A DNA stretch of 64,000 nt. It comes from Diabrotica undecimpunctata. Its lineage: Eukaryota; Arthropoda; Insecta; Coleoptera; Chrysomelidae. Shown here piece by piece: positions 31,888-43,060 of the stretch. The first letter of the stretch is position 1. The number at the start of each line of letters is the position of its first letter. Position numbers and translations under genes: made by a program. The stretch covers positions 9,611,230 through 9,675,229 of the forward strand of contig NC_092803.1 in assembly GCF_040954645.1 (NCBI RefSeq), given 5' to 3'. Under the pieces are notes generated by a model. The model was not told the DNA's origin and did not search any database. It saw nothing but the letters and a program-made list of their open reading frames with translations.

Positions 31888-32650
31888 TAATTAAAGAGTA
31901 TGATATATGGGGTCTAGAAGTAAATAAAAAAAAAAACGAATACCTGTGCATTGGAGTAGAACAAAAAGATCTCATATTAGGCGATAACAACACGATAAAG
32001 CACTGCTGTGACTACAAATATCTAGGTATTACTATTTCACAAGATGGAACATTAGACAAAGCCATAAGAGAGAGAAATACGTCAGGGAGAAAAGCCATCA
32101 CAATGTTAAACAGCATTTTATGGGACCAATTTATCAGCAAAGAAAATAAAAAGAGGATATATGAGACTATAGTAAAAAGTATTACTTTGTACAGCTGTGA
32201 GGTATGGCCACTGAAAGAAAGCACAGTGGCAACGCTGAAGGCGACGGAAATGGATTTTTGAGAAGAGCTGCAGGACAATCTAGAAGAGAAAGGATTACCA
32301 ACGAACGCATTAGAGAAATAATGGGAATCAAACAAACAATCACAGATCACCTAACAACAAAACAACTTATCTGGTTCGGAGACATACAAAGAATAGATGA
32401 ACAACGAATACCAAAAGAAATATTAAAATGGCAATAAGAAGGAAAGACAGAACGAGGTAGACCGAGAAAAAGTTGGAGCGAGGGAATAAATAAAGAACTG
32501 AGAGAGAAGGCCATAGAAGAAGACCTATGGAACAACCGGACTAAGTGGCGATTGGAAGTCGGAAAACGGCGGAGAACGTTATAAACCGACAAGTAGTACC
32601 TAGTAATTCTTTGTTGTTTCTTGTTCATTGTTAGATTTAGTTTTAGATAA
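31888..32650 (+). pseudogene. RTE-like LINE 3' half, 5'-truncated
   Basis: It begins inside a reverse transcriptase: IWGLEVNKKKNEYLCIGVEQ, then CCDYKYLGITISQDGTLDKA, RRERITNERIREIMG, QLIWFGDIQRIDEQRIPKEI and GRPRKSWSEGINKE. The stop is at about 32582-32584 (…RRRTL*). These motifs follow the FADD block in RTE/R4-like elements. There is one frame change near 32200. The sharp join to the preceding Jockey piece suggests a truncated insertion into it. The 3' untranslated part runs on T-rich. Confidence 0.82.
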
Positions 32651-34434
32651 AATAGATCTCAATGTGTTTGTTGTTTTGAATGTTGTTGAAATGTTGAATT
32701 TTCTGATAATTCTTTTACGTATGGTTTGATTATTTTCCTCGTATTATTCCTTTTTTATGCTGTAGGATCTCGTTCTAAGTTGTTTTGTTCTATTCGGCTG
32801 ATTGTTGAAAATTCCTTGTTTATAAACCATAGAGGATAATCATTTGTTAATAAAACAGATGTTAACAAATGTTTTTCCTCTAAGAATGAATTTTCCTTAG
32901 AACACAATTACTACAAAATTAGTAATTTTGGTCGTATTATTTTACAAATCGTAAATAGGTACTGGAATTTTACGAAAGAAGGTAAATAGAATTTTTATCA
33001 AAAATACAATCTCGTAAATGTACTCACAAATTGTAAACCTAAAACTGATAAACGCCAGTTGATGCAAAACAACTAACCCCAATGTAATTTGTATCGTATA
33101 TAGTTACAGTTTAAAAGCATCTTTTACACTCTCATTGAATATTAAACAGCAATATCTATACAAATCAAACTGTTGACAACGTATTTGTAATTCACTGCCG
33201 GAAATTTTACGTCAACATTACAGACCGGAGGCAGTTTTGTTACCGTCGCTAACATAATTAATTTCCTGTATATAGATGGAGCTTTACAACTTCAAAGAAT
33301 CGCTTGAAGCTTGTTTGCATTCGAATGTTGCTTAATAAAGTTTTCATCAAGAAGCTTTTGTGATTACCCATGTGAATGTTTTGGGCTTTCAATTAAACGA
33401 ATACTGCGAGGTATTTGGTTTATTTTAATCTATATGCTGTATTTATAGTTTATTTTTAAAGCAGTGTATTTGAGTTGTTTTCTGTTTGTGATCTGTTCCT
33501 GTTTCTGCCAATTTCAAACTCTTTACATTTGAGGAAATTGCCATGTTTGTATGATATTTATGAATAATTTCCCATAAGATGACGATCCCATCCTACTTAT
33601 GAAAGACTAGTCGCGCGGCTGAACATTATAAGATAGCTAACTGGCAAAACATCCTACGAACTGTAGAGAGCCACTGTAAAAATTTATGTATGCCAGAATA
33701 ATCGTCAACATCTAATGAAGGTATCATCCTACAATAAGAGTAAACTTTATAAATTTTATTTATTAGGCAATGATATTTATTAGCAATAATAGTTGGGGTC
33801 ATTATCATAAATATGGAAGTAAACACAGGGCATGTTTGTGAAATACGAAATTTCTTAACTATGTACAACTTGAAACATTTATAAAAGCTAAATCAGTTTA
33901 CTTTAATTACCATCGACACGTTTAACTTCATCTTTCCTCACTAGAGGTCTCTAGTAGCATACGTTGGTAATTATTTCTCCTATAATTGCCAGAGTAGTCG
34001 GTGCGTTTTGGTTTAGTTTGAGTCTTCTTACAAACTCAATTGTCAAATATAATATAATTGTCAAAAATAAAAATTTTATGTTGGCATTTATGACATTGAG
34101 GCTTATTTGTAATTGGTTGCTATTTTAACATATTTATAAATTCAATTATTTTTGTATTAAAAAAATGTTTTCAAAATTATAAAAATTTTCGGAGAAACAT
34201 TTATTAGATTAAAGCATTTTTATATTAAATATTTTGAAGATGTATTAGCAGTAATTTTTACTTACTAAACTAATTTTTATTTGGTAAGTTAACAAAAATT
34301 GTTTTTTCTTTTTAGTTCAACACTTGTATGATATTTTGTCTTTTTTAGCTCTTAGTAATAATTGTAAACACAATTGAAAGCTCGAGATTAAAAAAATAGT
34401 TAACCAATAGCCCTTTTATTTTATTTATATTCAG
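32651..34434. other. About 1.8 kb without recognised genes
   Basis: 33150-33420 is less AT-rich (GACCGGAGGCAGTTTTGTTA...) and shows no repeat signature, so it may be unique DNA. The rest is AT-rich, with no credible reading frame, TIR or RNA gene. Confidence 0.4.
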
Positions 34435-34493
34435 GAATTCTACAGTATTCACTGCCTTCCCTCGCTCAACCGTTTCCATCTCTCTCTGTTGTC

Positions 34494-34886
34494 TCATTCT
34501 TCATCGTTTAGGCCTCTCTTACTCATGGCGTCGTCTACTTCGTTCCTCCAGGATTTTCGGGGTCGTCCTCTTTTCCTCCTTCCTATGGGGCTCCATTCGG
34601 TTATTCTCTTTATCCATCTGCTGTCGCTAGTTCTTCTTACATATCCATACCACTTTATTTTTTTTTGGTCTATATATGTTAGTACGTCTGTTTCTATTGA
34701 TGTTCCTGGCTTTATGTCGTCATTACTTCTCCTATTCATTCTTGTTACTCTGCAGCATCTTCGCAGGCATCCCATCTCTGTTGCTACTATCTTACTGCTG
34801 TTTTTCTTGTTTATGATCCAATTTTCAGCCCCATGTGTCATAATACTTCGCACTAATGTTTTATAAATCTGTGTTTTTGTCTTCAT
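34494..34886 (-). pseudogene. LINE C-terminal domain
   Basis: It reads TQIYKTLVRSIMTHGAENWI, then EMGCLRRCCRVTRMNRRSND, KIKWYGYVRRTSDSRWIKRI and GRPRKSWRNEVDDAMSKRGL. This is the thumb/connector and RNA-associated tail of an RTE/R4-like LINE. It is separated from the palm frame by a short break at 34887-34940. It is intact as a frame but useless without the rest. Confidence 0.85.
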
Positions 34887-34940
34887 ATTTAGGTATCTAT
34901 CCCACCATACTGAGTTAAGTTGTCGGATTGCTGTTCTTGT

Positions 34941-35552
34941 TTATCCTAATCTTTGTGTAATTTCTTGCTCTGTTGTTGCCTTTTTTGTGATTATAAACCC
35001 CAAGTATTTGAATTTATCCTTTCCCTTGATTGTTACGTTGTCATCAATCTGTAGATCTTCTATGTCTTCTTCACTTGTAGATAGGTACTCTGTTTTCGCG
35101 AGGTTAATATCTAGACCAGCCTTGGTATATTCTTCTTGTAGTTTCTTCATCATGTAGCTGAAGTCGTCTTGGTCTTGTGCAATCACTACTTGAACGTCTG
35201 CAAAGCTTAACGTATATAGGTATTCGTTCTGTACCGGTACTCCCATGCCTTCGCATTTTCCTTTCCATGTAGTCAAGGTTTTCTCTAAGTATATTTTGAA
35301 TAGGGTTGGAGATGTGGAACAACCCTGCAGGAGCCATTTTGTTGTGGTAAAGTCTCCTATGATTCTTGTTCCCATTTTAATGGACATTTTATTTTCTTTA
35401 TACAGAGATTTTGTAGCTTCTATAAGTTCCGTCTGTATTTCTAATTTGTACATTGCCTTCCATAGTTCTGACCTTGGTACAGAGTCATACGCCTTTCTCA
35501 GGTCCACAAATGCCAAATGTATATCTCTATTTTTTGCTTTTTTCTTTTCCAA
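34941..35552 (-). pseudogene. LINE reverse transcriptase palm with altered catalytic motif
   Basis: The frame of about 200 residues carries HLAFVDLRKAYDSVPRSELW (first catalytic Asp present), KWLLQGCSTSPTLFKIYLEK, YLYTLSFADVQVVIAQDQDD, KAGLDINLAKTEYLSTSEED and KFKYLGFIITKKATTEQEI. The third catalytic box reads FADV where active enzymes have FADD, so one metal-binding Asp is lost. The rest is well kept, suggesting a fairly recent insertion. Confidence 0.88.
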
Positions 35553-35558
35553 TAGTTG

Positions 35559-35928
35559 TTAATGTGTATATATGTGGTCTATGCATGATCTTCCTGCCGT
35601 GAAGCCTGCCTGATCCTCCCCGATTTTGCCTTTTATCGCTTGCTCTATCTTTTCTCGCAGTATCTTCCCATATAATCTTCCTATTGATGATATTACGCTT
35701 ATTCCTCTGTAGTTTTTGCATCGTTTACTATCTCCTTTCTTAAATATAGATGTCATATATGCCTCCGTTCATTCCTTTGGGAGCTGTTCTCCATTTATGG
35801 CTTATCCATTGAAATATCCATTGTATCATCAGGTGTAATTTTTTTGATCCGTATTTTATAAGATCAGGTGAGATGCCTTCAGGTCCCGGTGCTTTCTTAT
35901 TTTTGATTGCTTTTATGGCCGTTCTCAT
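35559..35928 (-). pseudogene. LINE reverse transcriptase fingers
   Basis: Frames read TAIKAIKNKKAPGPEGISPD, then TSIFKKGDSKRCKNYRGISV (the 'P.FKKGD...C.NYRGISLL' motif), GRLYGKILREKIEQAIKGKI and DQAGFTAGRSCIDHIYT. This is the N-terminal half of the same reverse transcriptase, broken by frameshifts near 35750 and 35560. DQAGF.AGRS...D is the template-grip motif. Confidence 0.85.
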
Positions 35929-36111
35929 TTTCCTATCTGTTATTTCTATTTCTTGTTGTGGGGATCTGCTTCGTCTTCGCCTGTTTTCTTTTCCAATGAA
36001 TTGTGGTCTTTGTTCTGTTAACTTTTAATAAATAACTTTTAAATAACTTTTAATAATTTAAATGTAAATGCTTTTTCTTTTGGCACTTGTCGTTTTTAGT
36101 ATGTATACAGT

Positions 36112-36421
36112 GGTGTAAACAAACTTAAACGTGGCGACTGTCCAAAAACTTACATCGGTCAAACTGGTAGAATTTTTATCAAACGTATATCAGAACATAA
36201 AGGGGCTTTTAATAATAGAAAAACAGATTCTACGTACGCACTTCACCTTCTAGACCATAATCATTCTTTTAATGACGAATTTCAAATTCTTCGCATTCAA
36301 AATAAAGGCCTAGCTATCTTTATTAGAATCTAGGGAAATTAACAAATTAAAAAACACAGACATAATTCTGAATGACCAACTTGAGGCAAACAGTTCTCCC
36401 CCTGTTAACTTATTCAGTTGA
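36112..36421 (+). pseudogene. GIY-YIG endonuclease fragment of a Penelope-like element
   Basis: The plus strand reads GVNKLKRGDCPKTYIGQTGR, then IFIKRISEHKGAFNN, STYALHLLDHNHSFNDEFQI and a stop near 36332. It continues one frame over: ESREINKLKNTDIILNDQL and PPVNLFS, ending at 36419-36421. C..YIGQTGR.F..R..EH is the GIY-YIG signature of Penelope-like elements. TGATGACTATGAAG follows the stop, a common feature of their 3' ends. The reverse transcriptase is missing. Confidence 0.85.
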
Positions 36422-37200
36422 TGACTATGAAGTGTAAACGTATACCAAAAGTAGATCAATATATTTTATTTGTGCATTTATTTTTATCGTGTTATTCTTG
36501 GAAATATCAAGAAAATTTTATTCTTTCTAATAAAAATTTCAGTCATTACAATTTCATATACGAAATATCTTTTCCTCGGCTGTATTTACAGACATTACAT
36601 TTGTATATATTATTGCTTGTTTTGGTAAATATAGCAACAATTGAGGTTGTTAGTGTAATATTCATTTATTTTTATTACATTTGAAAACATTATTGGTTGT
36701 TTTCGTGAGTGCATAAGAAGCTAAAGCTCTAAAAATGATACTTACAAGACTCCTTTACTACGACAACATACTTGTTAGTAGTTTAATTCAAAACATGTTA
36801 TTTTCTGTGTACTTATATACTTCCAAATTTCCAAGTTTTCCAATCAACCTAATACCTGGGATAATCTCTATATATCTACGGAAATCGCTACAGAGAATCG
36901 AAAACATGACCCGGTTTCAAACGGTCCTTTTCCCAAGTGTTTGCTTTTTACGATTCTAATCAGGATTTCGAAAGTACGGTTGACAATGCGAATCATACAA
37001 ATTCGGTTGGAGAATCCCGCAGGAGTAGTAGTGAGGTAGGATCCTGTGACCGAGTGTTGTGGGTAAATCAGGAAAGAAAAAGCGCTGGACAGTTCGATAC
37101 CAGTGTATACGAAAGAGCAAAGTTGTCGATAGTGTTAAAAATTATTGCGCACTTATTTAAAACAAATGCCAGTATATTTATTAATACAAAAAAGTGTATC
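36422..37200. other. No gene recognised
   Basis: AT-rich to 36900. Then a GC-balanced stretch at 36960-37110 (plus-strand frame DSNQDFESTVDNANHTNSVG...) has no recognised motif and abuts the next LINE. It could be unique DNA interrupted by that LINE. Confidence 0.35.
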
Positions 37201-37217
37201 TCTCTCTTGTCGTTTCC

Positions 37218-37568
37218 TCATTGCTGAGAATCGTGATTTCCTACAATGCGGGCTGTCAATTCTCTCCATCTCTTGCGATTTTGGGCTGCTCTCAAGGACT
37301 CGGAAAACGTCTCTCCAGTGGCTTTCTGTACTTGATCTGACCATCGGATAGGTGAGCGTCCTCTGCCTCTACGTCCTTCTACGTTTCCGCATACAATTAG
37401 TCTTTCTAAGTTGTCATTGTCTCTTCTCGCAATGTGGCCAAAAAACTTTAAAACATTTGCAAGACACTGAGAGGAGAGTCTGGTCTGAATGTTTAGCTCT
37501 TCGAGAATCGACTGATTGGATCTGTGCTCCGTCCACGAGACGCGTAGCATTCGTCTCCAGCACCACAT
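37218..37568 (-). pseudogene. LINE C-terminal domain
   Basis: It reads MWCWRRMLRVSWTEHRSNQS, then LANVLKFFGHIARRDNDNLE, GRRGRGRSPIRWSDQVQKAT and KRWRELTARIV. W.EHRSN...L..FGH..RR is the standard tail of RTE-like polyproteins. It lies just past the palm frame, separated by a break at 37569-37625. Confidence 0.88.
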
Positions 37569-37625
37569 TTCGAATGCGTCAATCCTTTTCCTATCCTCTG
37601 ATTTTATTGTCCATGTTTCGGCACC

Positions 37626-38160
37626 CTAACTGAAGATTGAAAAAATGAGTGTCCGTACCAGTCTCATTTTGAGTTTTTTGGATAAAGAGCGGTCCTTCCA
37701 TATTTTTGACAGTCGACTCATCGCGTTCTTGGCCATCCCTATTCTTCTGCGAATTTCCGTATGGGAGGAGGATGCATTGCTTAAGGAAGATCCGAGATAC
37801 GTGAACTCGTCTACTTTCTCGAATTGATTTAGGGCGCCTGTTGTTTGGAGGATATTCGCGTGGTCCACAATCATGATTTTTGTTTTCTGATTATTAATCT
37901 TGAGCCCACACTTGTTGCTTTCGGTTTCTACTCTCTTTATCAGTCTCGACATCTCCTCTTCAGATGTTGCTATCAGTGTTGTATCGTCTGCGAATCTTAA
38001 GTTTGAGATCTTTTTTCCTGCAATGGAGATGCCGCCTCTCCATCCATCGAGTGCGTTCCTCATTATGTATTCTCCATATAAATTGAACAGGTCTGGAGAT
38101 AGTATGCACCCTTGTCGTACACCTCTGCTGGTTTTAAACTTCCCACTTCACACAATCAAA
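37626..38160 (-). pseudogene. LINE reverse transcriptase palm, FADD intact
   Basis: From about 38130 the minus strand reads RGVRQGCILSPDLFNLYGEY (one frame break), then MRNALDGWRGGISIAGKKIS, NLRFADDTTLIATSEEEM, KINNQKTKIMIVDHAN and FEKVDEFTYLGSSLSNASSS. Both Asp of FADD remain. The preceding DYQKAFD block is joined across a deletion, so the fold cannot form. Confidence 0.88.
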
Positions 38161-38310
38161 TGCCTTTTGGTAGTCTAGAAAACAGATTATTATTGGAATT
38201 TTAAATTCGCGGGCCTTTTCTATGAGCTGCCGCATATTAAGGATTTGCTCTCTCGTACCCTTCCCTTTGACAAAGCCTGCTTGTTCTTGGGGAAAAGCCT
38301 GCTTGTTCAA

Positions 38311-39560
38311 AAAAGTGTATATTAAGTATTAATTGGGTCCCCTATGTTAACAGAGAGCTAAAGAAACAGCATATAAGTGCTTAAAGAGAAAAGCTAAGTG
38401 CTGAAAGAAAGATACCGATACAAATAAAATATTATTGACATTAATTATAAACCAGAGATCTACACAAAAGATTAAAAATAAGTATATAAACCATTGAAAT
38501 GTGGACTCCAAAAAGCCCATTCGTACTCAAAAAACAAGTAAACAGTGAGAAATAATTTATCAAAATATAAATAAATAGCTTTTTGTAAGATATTATTGAG
38601 GGCATCCCAAAAAAGGATTAATTAAGACGATGAATTACATTCGAAATTGAAATATTTTAATGAAAACAGCCATTCAAAGAGCACAATATTGAACCATACT
38701 TTCTTCTTTCAACGAGAAATGACGAAAACATGTATTGATTTAACAAGATGAGTCTCACCAAGTTATAAAATGAGGGTTATACAAAAAGTAAAAAGCAAAT
38801 AAAATTGAATGTAGTTAGTATAAAATATTAGGAACATTTCGGATTAGGAACTAGAAAGGAGAGAGGAGAAAGGCTCATAGAATTCTACCAATAAAAGACC
38901 ATTAGACCAGGCGGTATCTGTGTCGAGTTGGGTAAATTTTCTCATTTTTCGAACTGTTTACATTAGTTAAATAGGAGAACCTAGGGATTTTTTTAAAGAA
39001 CTGATAAGTAATTTTAAAAGATAATATTTATTTATACGCAAAAACATGGAAAATAAATAATTATAGGCTATTAAAATCATAACATTTCAATGTTTTAACC
39101 CACTTAACACCAGTTTAAAAAAAATAATCACAATGGGTTCACTAGAAATTGAGATGGTTTAAGTTTTGTCGCTATTTTGAATGCGAGCTTTCATTTTTAA
39201 AACGAACGAAATTGCTACAGGGAGAAATCCAGATTGACTGCAAAGTAAAAACGAGTATGGAGAGATACAGACAATTTTGACAACAAGAGGTTAGGGAGCA
39301 GTCGAGGACGAGTGTAGGAGGAGAGTGAGAAGAGAACAAATTGGGGTCTGAACGGGAAAACATGGTTTAAAATTCCAAATTTTCGTTTAATTCCATGAGT
39401 TTTGGTTAGAAGTAGGTAATTTAATCTCAAAATCCTATTTGGCAGTCTTTGTAAAGTCTGATAATCACCGGTTTGTTTCTGTATTCCGTGCCAAGAGATT
39501 TTGATAATAGCGTTTCTGAGGTTTAATTGGGCCTACATGGTTTTAAGGAAAATAGGCAGC
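38311..39560. other. About 1.25 kb without recognised genes
   Basis: Mostly AT-rich. Overlapping minus-strand frames at 39172-39430 show no motif. The 39230-39360 stretch is purine-rich (AGGAGAGTGAGAAGAGAAC). No repeat boundaries are visible. Confidence 0.4.
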
Positions 39561-39740
39561 CGGCTTTCTTCTTCTTCAAGTGCCATCTTCGTTCCGAAGG
39601 TCCGCGATCATCAGGGCTACACGTATTTTCGAAACTGCTGACCGAAACAATTCGTTGCTGCTACAGCTATACCATTCCCGTAGATTCTTTAGCCAGGAGT
39701 TTCGTCTTCTTCCTATTGACCTTTTTCCTGCTATTTTCCC

Positions 39741-39959
39741 TTACATAATTATTCGAAGCAGTTCATATCTTTCGCCTCTTGTAATGTGTCCCAAGTATTG
39801 CAGTTTTCGTTTTTTGATCGTAAATATGATTTCCTTTTCTTTATTCATTCTTCTCAAGACCTCGACATTTGTGACTCTCTCGGTCCATGATATTCTCAGG
39901 ATTCTGCGATACATCCACAGTTCAAATGCCTCTAATTTTTTGGTATCAATCTTTTTCAA
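39741..39959 (-). pseudogene. LINE C-terminal tail
   Basis: KLEAFELWMYRRILRISWTE, then VTNVEVLRRMNKEKEIIFTI, KKRKLQYLGHITRGERYELL. This matches the 'LE.FE.W.YRR.L+I.W.E...N.EVL' and 'L.YLGH..R' blocks of RTE-like tails. It continues directly from the thumb frame after a single break near 39960. Confidence 0.88.
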
Positions 39960-39965
39960 CGTCCA

Positions 39966-40232
39966 TTACTCCATTCCGTAGAACAGCACAGAAAGTACGT
40001 AACATCTCATCAGGCGAAGTTTCATTTCAAGGCTCAAATCTCTTTCGCAGAACACTCTCTTCATTTTAGTGAATATGGATCTGGCTTTTTTTATTCTTAT
40101 TTTGATTTCTGCTGAGCTATCGTTGTCTTCATTTATAAAAGTGCCTAAATATTTGCATTTGCTAACTCGATCGATAATTTCATTGTGTAAATATAAATTT
40201 TGGACATTTTGTGTTGATTTCGATATTACCAT
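39966..40232 (-). pseudogene. LINE reverse transcriptase thumb
   Basis: HNEIIDRVSKCKYLGTFINE, then DNDSSAEIKIRIKKARSIFT, KMKRVFCERDLSLEMKLRLM, RCYVLSVLFYGME. This is the KYLG block and the following helical region ending in the YG.E motif. A break at 40233-40247 separates it from the palm. Confidence 0.88.
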
Positions 40233-40246
40233 AAATTTAGTTTTCT

Positions 40247-41002
40247 TTATGTTCTTGTCTGTAGCTCTTCAAGTGTTTCTGCGATCAGAACGGTGTCGTC
40301 GGCAAATCTCAGACTGTTTAATCTAACACCATTTATTTTAATACCTACGGATTGCTCAGAGAGTGTTCTATTCATTACGTCTTCGGAATAGAGATTAAAC
40401 AGGGTTGGTGACAGTATACACCCTTGTCTCACACCTCGCTTTATTTCAATTTCTTCAGTGGTATTATTCTCTACTCTCACTACTGCTTTCTGATTGTAGT
40501 ACATATTTGCTATTAGTTGGATGTCTCGTTTATTTAAATTCTTTTCTGTCAGCAGTCTGATTAGGTGATCATGCCGCACTTTATCAAAGGCCTTGTTGTA
40601 ATCTATGAAACACATGAATACATCTTGATTTATGTCAAGACATCTTTGAGATATAACGTTCAGTGCAAACAACGCCTCTCTTGTTCCAAGTCCATTTCGG
40701 AATCCAAACTGGGTATTATTGATGTCCATTTCCAGTTTTCTGTGTACTCTAGAGTGTATAATTTTCAGGAATATTTTCAGTACATGGCTCATCAGACTGA
40801 TTGTATGGTAATCACTACATTGTTTGGCATTTATCTTTTTTGGTATAATAACAAAGGTGGATAAAAGCCATTCTTGTGGTATTTTTCCTGATGTATAAAT
40901 GCTATTGAAAAGTTCAACTAAAATGTGAATCGAGTCTTTTTCTATTAGTTTAAGGATTTCCGTTGGTATTTCATCTGGACATGGGGCTTTACCATTTTTC
41001 AT
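40247..41002 (-). pseudogene. LINE reverse transcriptase, catalytic residues intact
   Basis: A 251-residue frame: KNGKAPCPDEIPTEILKLIE, then NTQFGFRNGLGTREALFALN, MCFIDYNKAFDKVRHDHLIR, IKRGVRQGCILSPTLFNLYS and LNSLRFADDTVLIAETLEEL. All three catalytic Asp (FID, FADD) are present. Possible weak points are a degraded 'NYR.ISL' motif (QCSDYHTISLM). The polyprotein is still disabled, as it is split from its thumb and lacks an endonuclease. Confidence 0.92.
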
Positions 41003-41339
41003 TCTTTTTAGTGCCTACATTACACTTCTTCCGTTATTTCTGGACCTTCGTCTCCTTGTATGTTACTTAGCTCAGATTTTTGTCTATCATCTGCAAAGAG
41101 TTCTTCAATATAGTTTTTCCATAGTCCATAGCCGGCTTTAAAAGATACATATTGTTATCATCCAGGATAACCTGAAGCCGAGTTTTGGTGTTTGTCCAGC
41201 TTCCATTTTGTGCCTCCCATGGGTCGGATCTGATAGTTTGCAGTTTGTATGGGACAATATTTTTTAATTAATTTTAACAAGGTTGTAAAAAAAGGTGAAA
41301 ATTTATATCTACTAGGTATATACTTGTACAACAAAGGTA

Positions 41340-42260
41340 TTTGCGAAAAAAAAAAGATCTCAAATCTTCGTACTATTGTTGTATCGCCTCCTACAATAAT
41401 CGTATTGCCTTTCCACAACATTCCTTGTTCGTATGGGAGATTCATTATAAATATTCTCTGATTTTGTTCTGTCATTTTTTCTAGCTGGGTCATCAAATAT
41501 GATTTCAACTGCAACCACACTGATTAATTATAAAAAATAGTACAGACCTCACAAAGTCTCCAGCTTCAACTCTTTGTATGTCACTATCACTAAATGTTTG
41601 ATCATATTGTTTATGTTATTATAAGTCTAATTTATTTTCTATTAAAGGTTCTACACTAATAACACTCACAAATTTATTAAAGTCTTTATTAATACTAAGT
41701 CATTTTACACTTAATAATTATATAATTTATCTAAATTTATAATACGTGCGTTACATTTTAAGACGCGGCGCGAGCTTCAATAAAACTAACTGTTCCTCTA
41801 AATAAAATGTCCCATTTATATATAAAATGCCGTTATCTAGAAGGATCTGGCGATGAATCGATGACCATCCACCCATTAGACGACAAGGTGACTCATGGAC
41901 TGGACTTTCGGCGAGGGGACGAGAAATCTCTGCCGGCAGGTAAACAGGTTTGAGCGCCGAAATGACTAGAATAAAAAAGAATTAGTCATAATATATTTAC
42001 AGTTTTATAGGCCATGATGTTTATTATCGTAACAATATACAGAATCCAGCCATTTTGCAACAATATTTCAAATTTTTAGACTACTATGGATTTTTGGGAC
42101 ATTTAATGCAAAAATTCTTTTTCTGAACCATACATTTCTGCATTTGCACCTCCATAAGAATCAATTCCTATTAAAGTACAAATAACTGCAGCTAGGCATC
42201 TTAAAAATCACAGAATGGTATAAAATTCTTCTTCAACTTGAATTATTTTATACTTTGTTT
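41340..42260 (-). pseudogene. Harbinger transposase split by a solo LTR
   Basis: The right-hand part (42100-42235, minus) reads EEFYTIL, then FLRCLAAVICTLIGIDSYGG, ANAEMYGSEKEFLH. It aligns with the GAIDCTHI.I..PGG.NAE.YRNRKG block, but the catalytic Asp position reads Ile. The left-hand part, after the LTR, reads KQYDQTFSDSDIQ, VEAGDFV, then SENIYNESPIRTRNVVERQY, the classic YN..HIRTRN.VER motif. Joining across the LTR keeps one frame. A Harbinger element therefore stood here before the retroelement landed. Its TIRs were not located. Confidence 0.75.
41614..42034. mobile_element. Solo LTR inside Harbinger gene
   Basis: It starts TGTTATTATAAG and ends ATTATCGTAACA. Its right half carries GAGCGCCGAAATGACTAG and ATATATTTACAGTTTTATA, as does the LTR at 22843-23292, and the start is similar too. 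About 420 bases. No clear target duplication is visible (GTTTA on the left, ATATA on the right), so it may be older or the site mutated. Confidence 0.82.
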
Positions 42261-42522
42261 GATATATTTTCAATTCTTTTCCTATTCTTAAATGTATGTA
42301 GACATATGAGTTTGATTAACTACGTTATGAACGTAGTGATCTTGTAGTGGAATCTCGTACTATAATTTTGAACAAAAATAGTTGTTAGCACTTTTTGTGT
42401 AAAATAAATCGTTTTCTCAGAAACAACGCTTGAAGCAACCGGTGATTTTAAATTACAGTTACTCGCGCAAAATCAATTTTTTAAATAAAATTTGTAAGGA
42501 CTCGACGGTAAAAATTCGGTAT

Positions 42523-43060
42523 AGTTAGAGTGCTCACCGGCAAATTTTTTAGAGATTTATACTCTCTTGAAACTTCTTGTACGGTTTCCTTAGACCAAGT
42601 CTGCCACAGTTTTCCTCTGTGACTTTTTTTGGTTCGGGGGCGTTTTCCCCCTATATTTTCCGAAACATGACTGTTTCACGACATGTGCAAAAATGATACA
42701 TACTCTTGCCATATTTGTTAAATAGCTTGATTTAAGTGAATAATAAAAGGAAATAATATTCTCTGACGCCATATATGGGGCGGTAAGGGTGTCCACCCCC
42801 CAAACATGACCGAAAAACGGTCAGTGCAAAAATGATAAATAACCAGCTAATTTATTCTGTATGCCTTGTTTTAACGAGGAAACTAACGGTTCTATTATTG
42901 TCTGACGCCTAGAGCAAGCCCTTTTTCCAGTCCAGTTTCCTTCTCACGCCATCTCTAAAATGATTACTACTCTTCAGATATATCGATATATATTGTCAAA
43001 AAAAGCAATACTTAATGAATGCTAAAAAAGTCTGACGTTTACATTGGGGCATAACTCGAG
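42523..43060. repeat. Left arm of inverted repeat B
   Basis: It contains ACCAAGTCTGCCACAGTTTT, GACCGAAAAACGGTCAGTGC and repeated TCTGACG blocks, mirrored in the right arm at 44770-45322. An open frame at 42590-42796 (minus) has its counterpart at 45027-45254 (plus). This reflects the inverted copy rather than a gene. Confidence 0.88.

Larger units (their letters stand above)
34435..35990 (-). mobile_element. Non-LTR retrotransposon, 5'-truncated
   Basis: Minus-strand LINE with the reverse transcriptase start at about 35930 (IKNKKAPGPEGISPDLIKYG) and the C-terminal domain at 34494-34886. The layout from right to left is RT fingers, palm, thumb and WYGYVRRT tail. The endonuclease is absent, so the insertion is 5'-truncated. 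Reading-frame breaks are few. Confidence 0.88.
37205..38310 (-). mobile_element. RTE-like LINE with internal deletion
   Basis: The minus-strand reverse transcriptase starts at about 38300 (EQAGFVKGKGTREQILNMRQ, then CFLDYQKAFDCVKW). It jumps directly to RGVRQGCILSPDLFNLYGEY, losing about 55-60 residues. It then runs cleanly through SNLRFADDTTLIATSEEEMS, CGLKINNQKTKIMIV and FTYLGSSLSN to the C-terminal FFGHIARRDNDNLERLIVCG, ending near 37218. The endonuclease is absent. Confidence 0.9.
39562..41140 (-). mobile_element. RTE-like LINE, 5'-truncated
   Basis: The 3' end at 39562-39575 is a GAA-type tail (CTTCTTCTTC on the plus strand). Reading minus from about 41135: GLWKNYIEELFADDRQ, GPEITEE, then the 251-residue RT frame, a thumb frame (39966-40232) and a tail frame (39741-39959). 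Only two or three frame breaks are seen, so it is one of the younger LINE copies here. The endonuclease is absent. Confidence 0.9.

Noticed and set aside
34489..34866. 125-codon hydrophobic plus-strand frame
   Set aside because: It is the antisense of the LINE C-terminal domain on the minus strand.
41158..41520. 120-codon minus-strand frame as a separate gene
   Set aside because: The neighbouring frame encodes the Harbinger YN..IRTRN.VER motif, so this is a shadow of that pseudogene.
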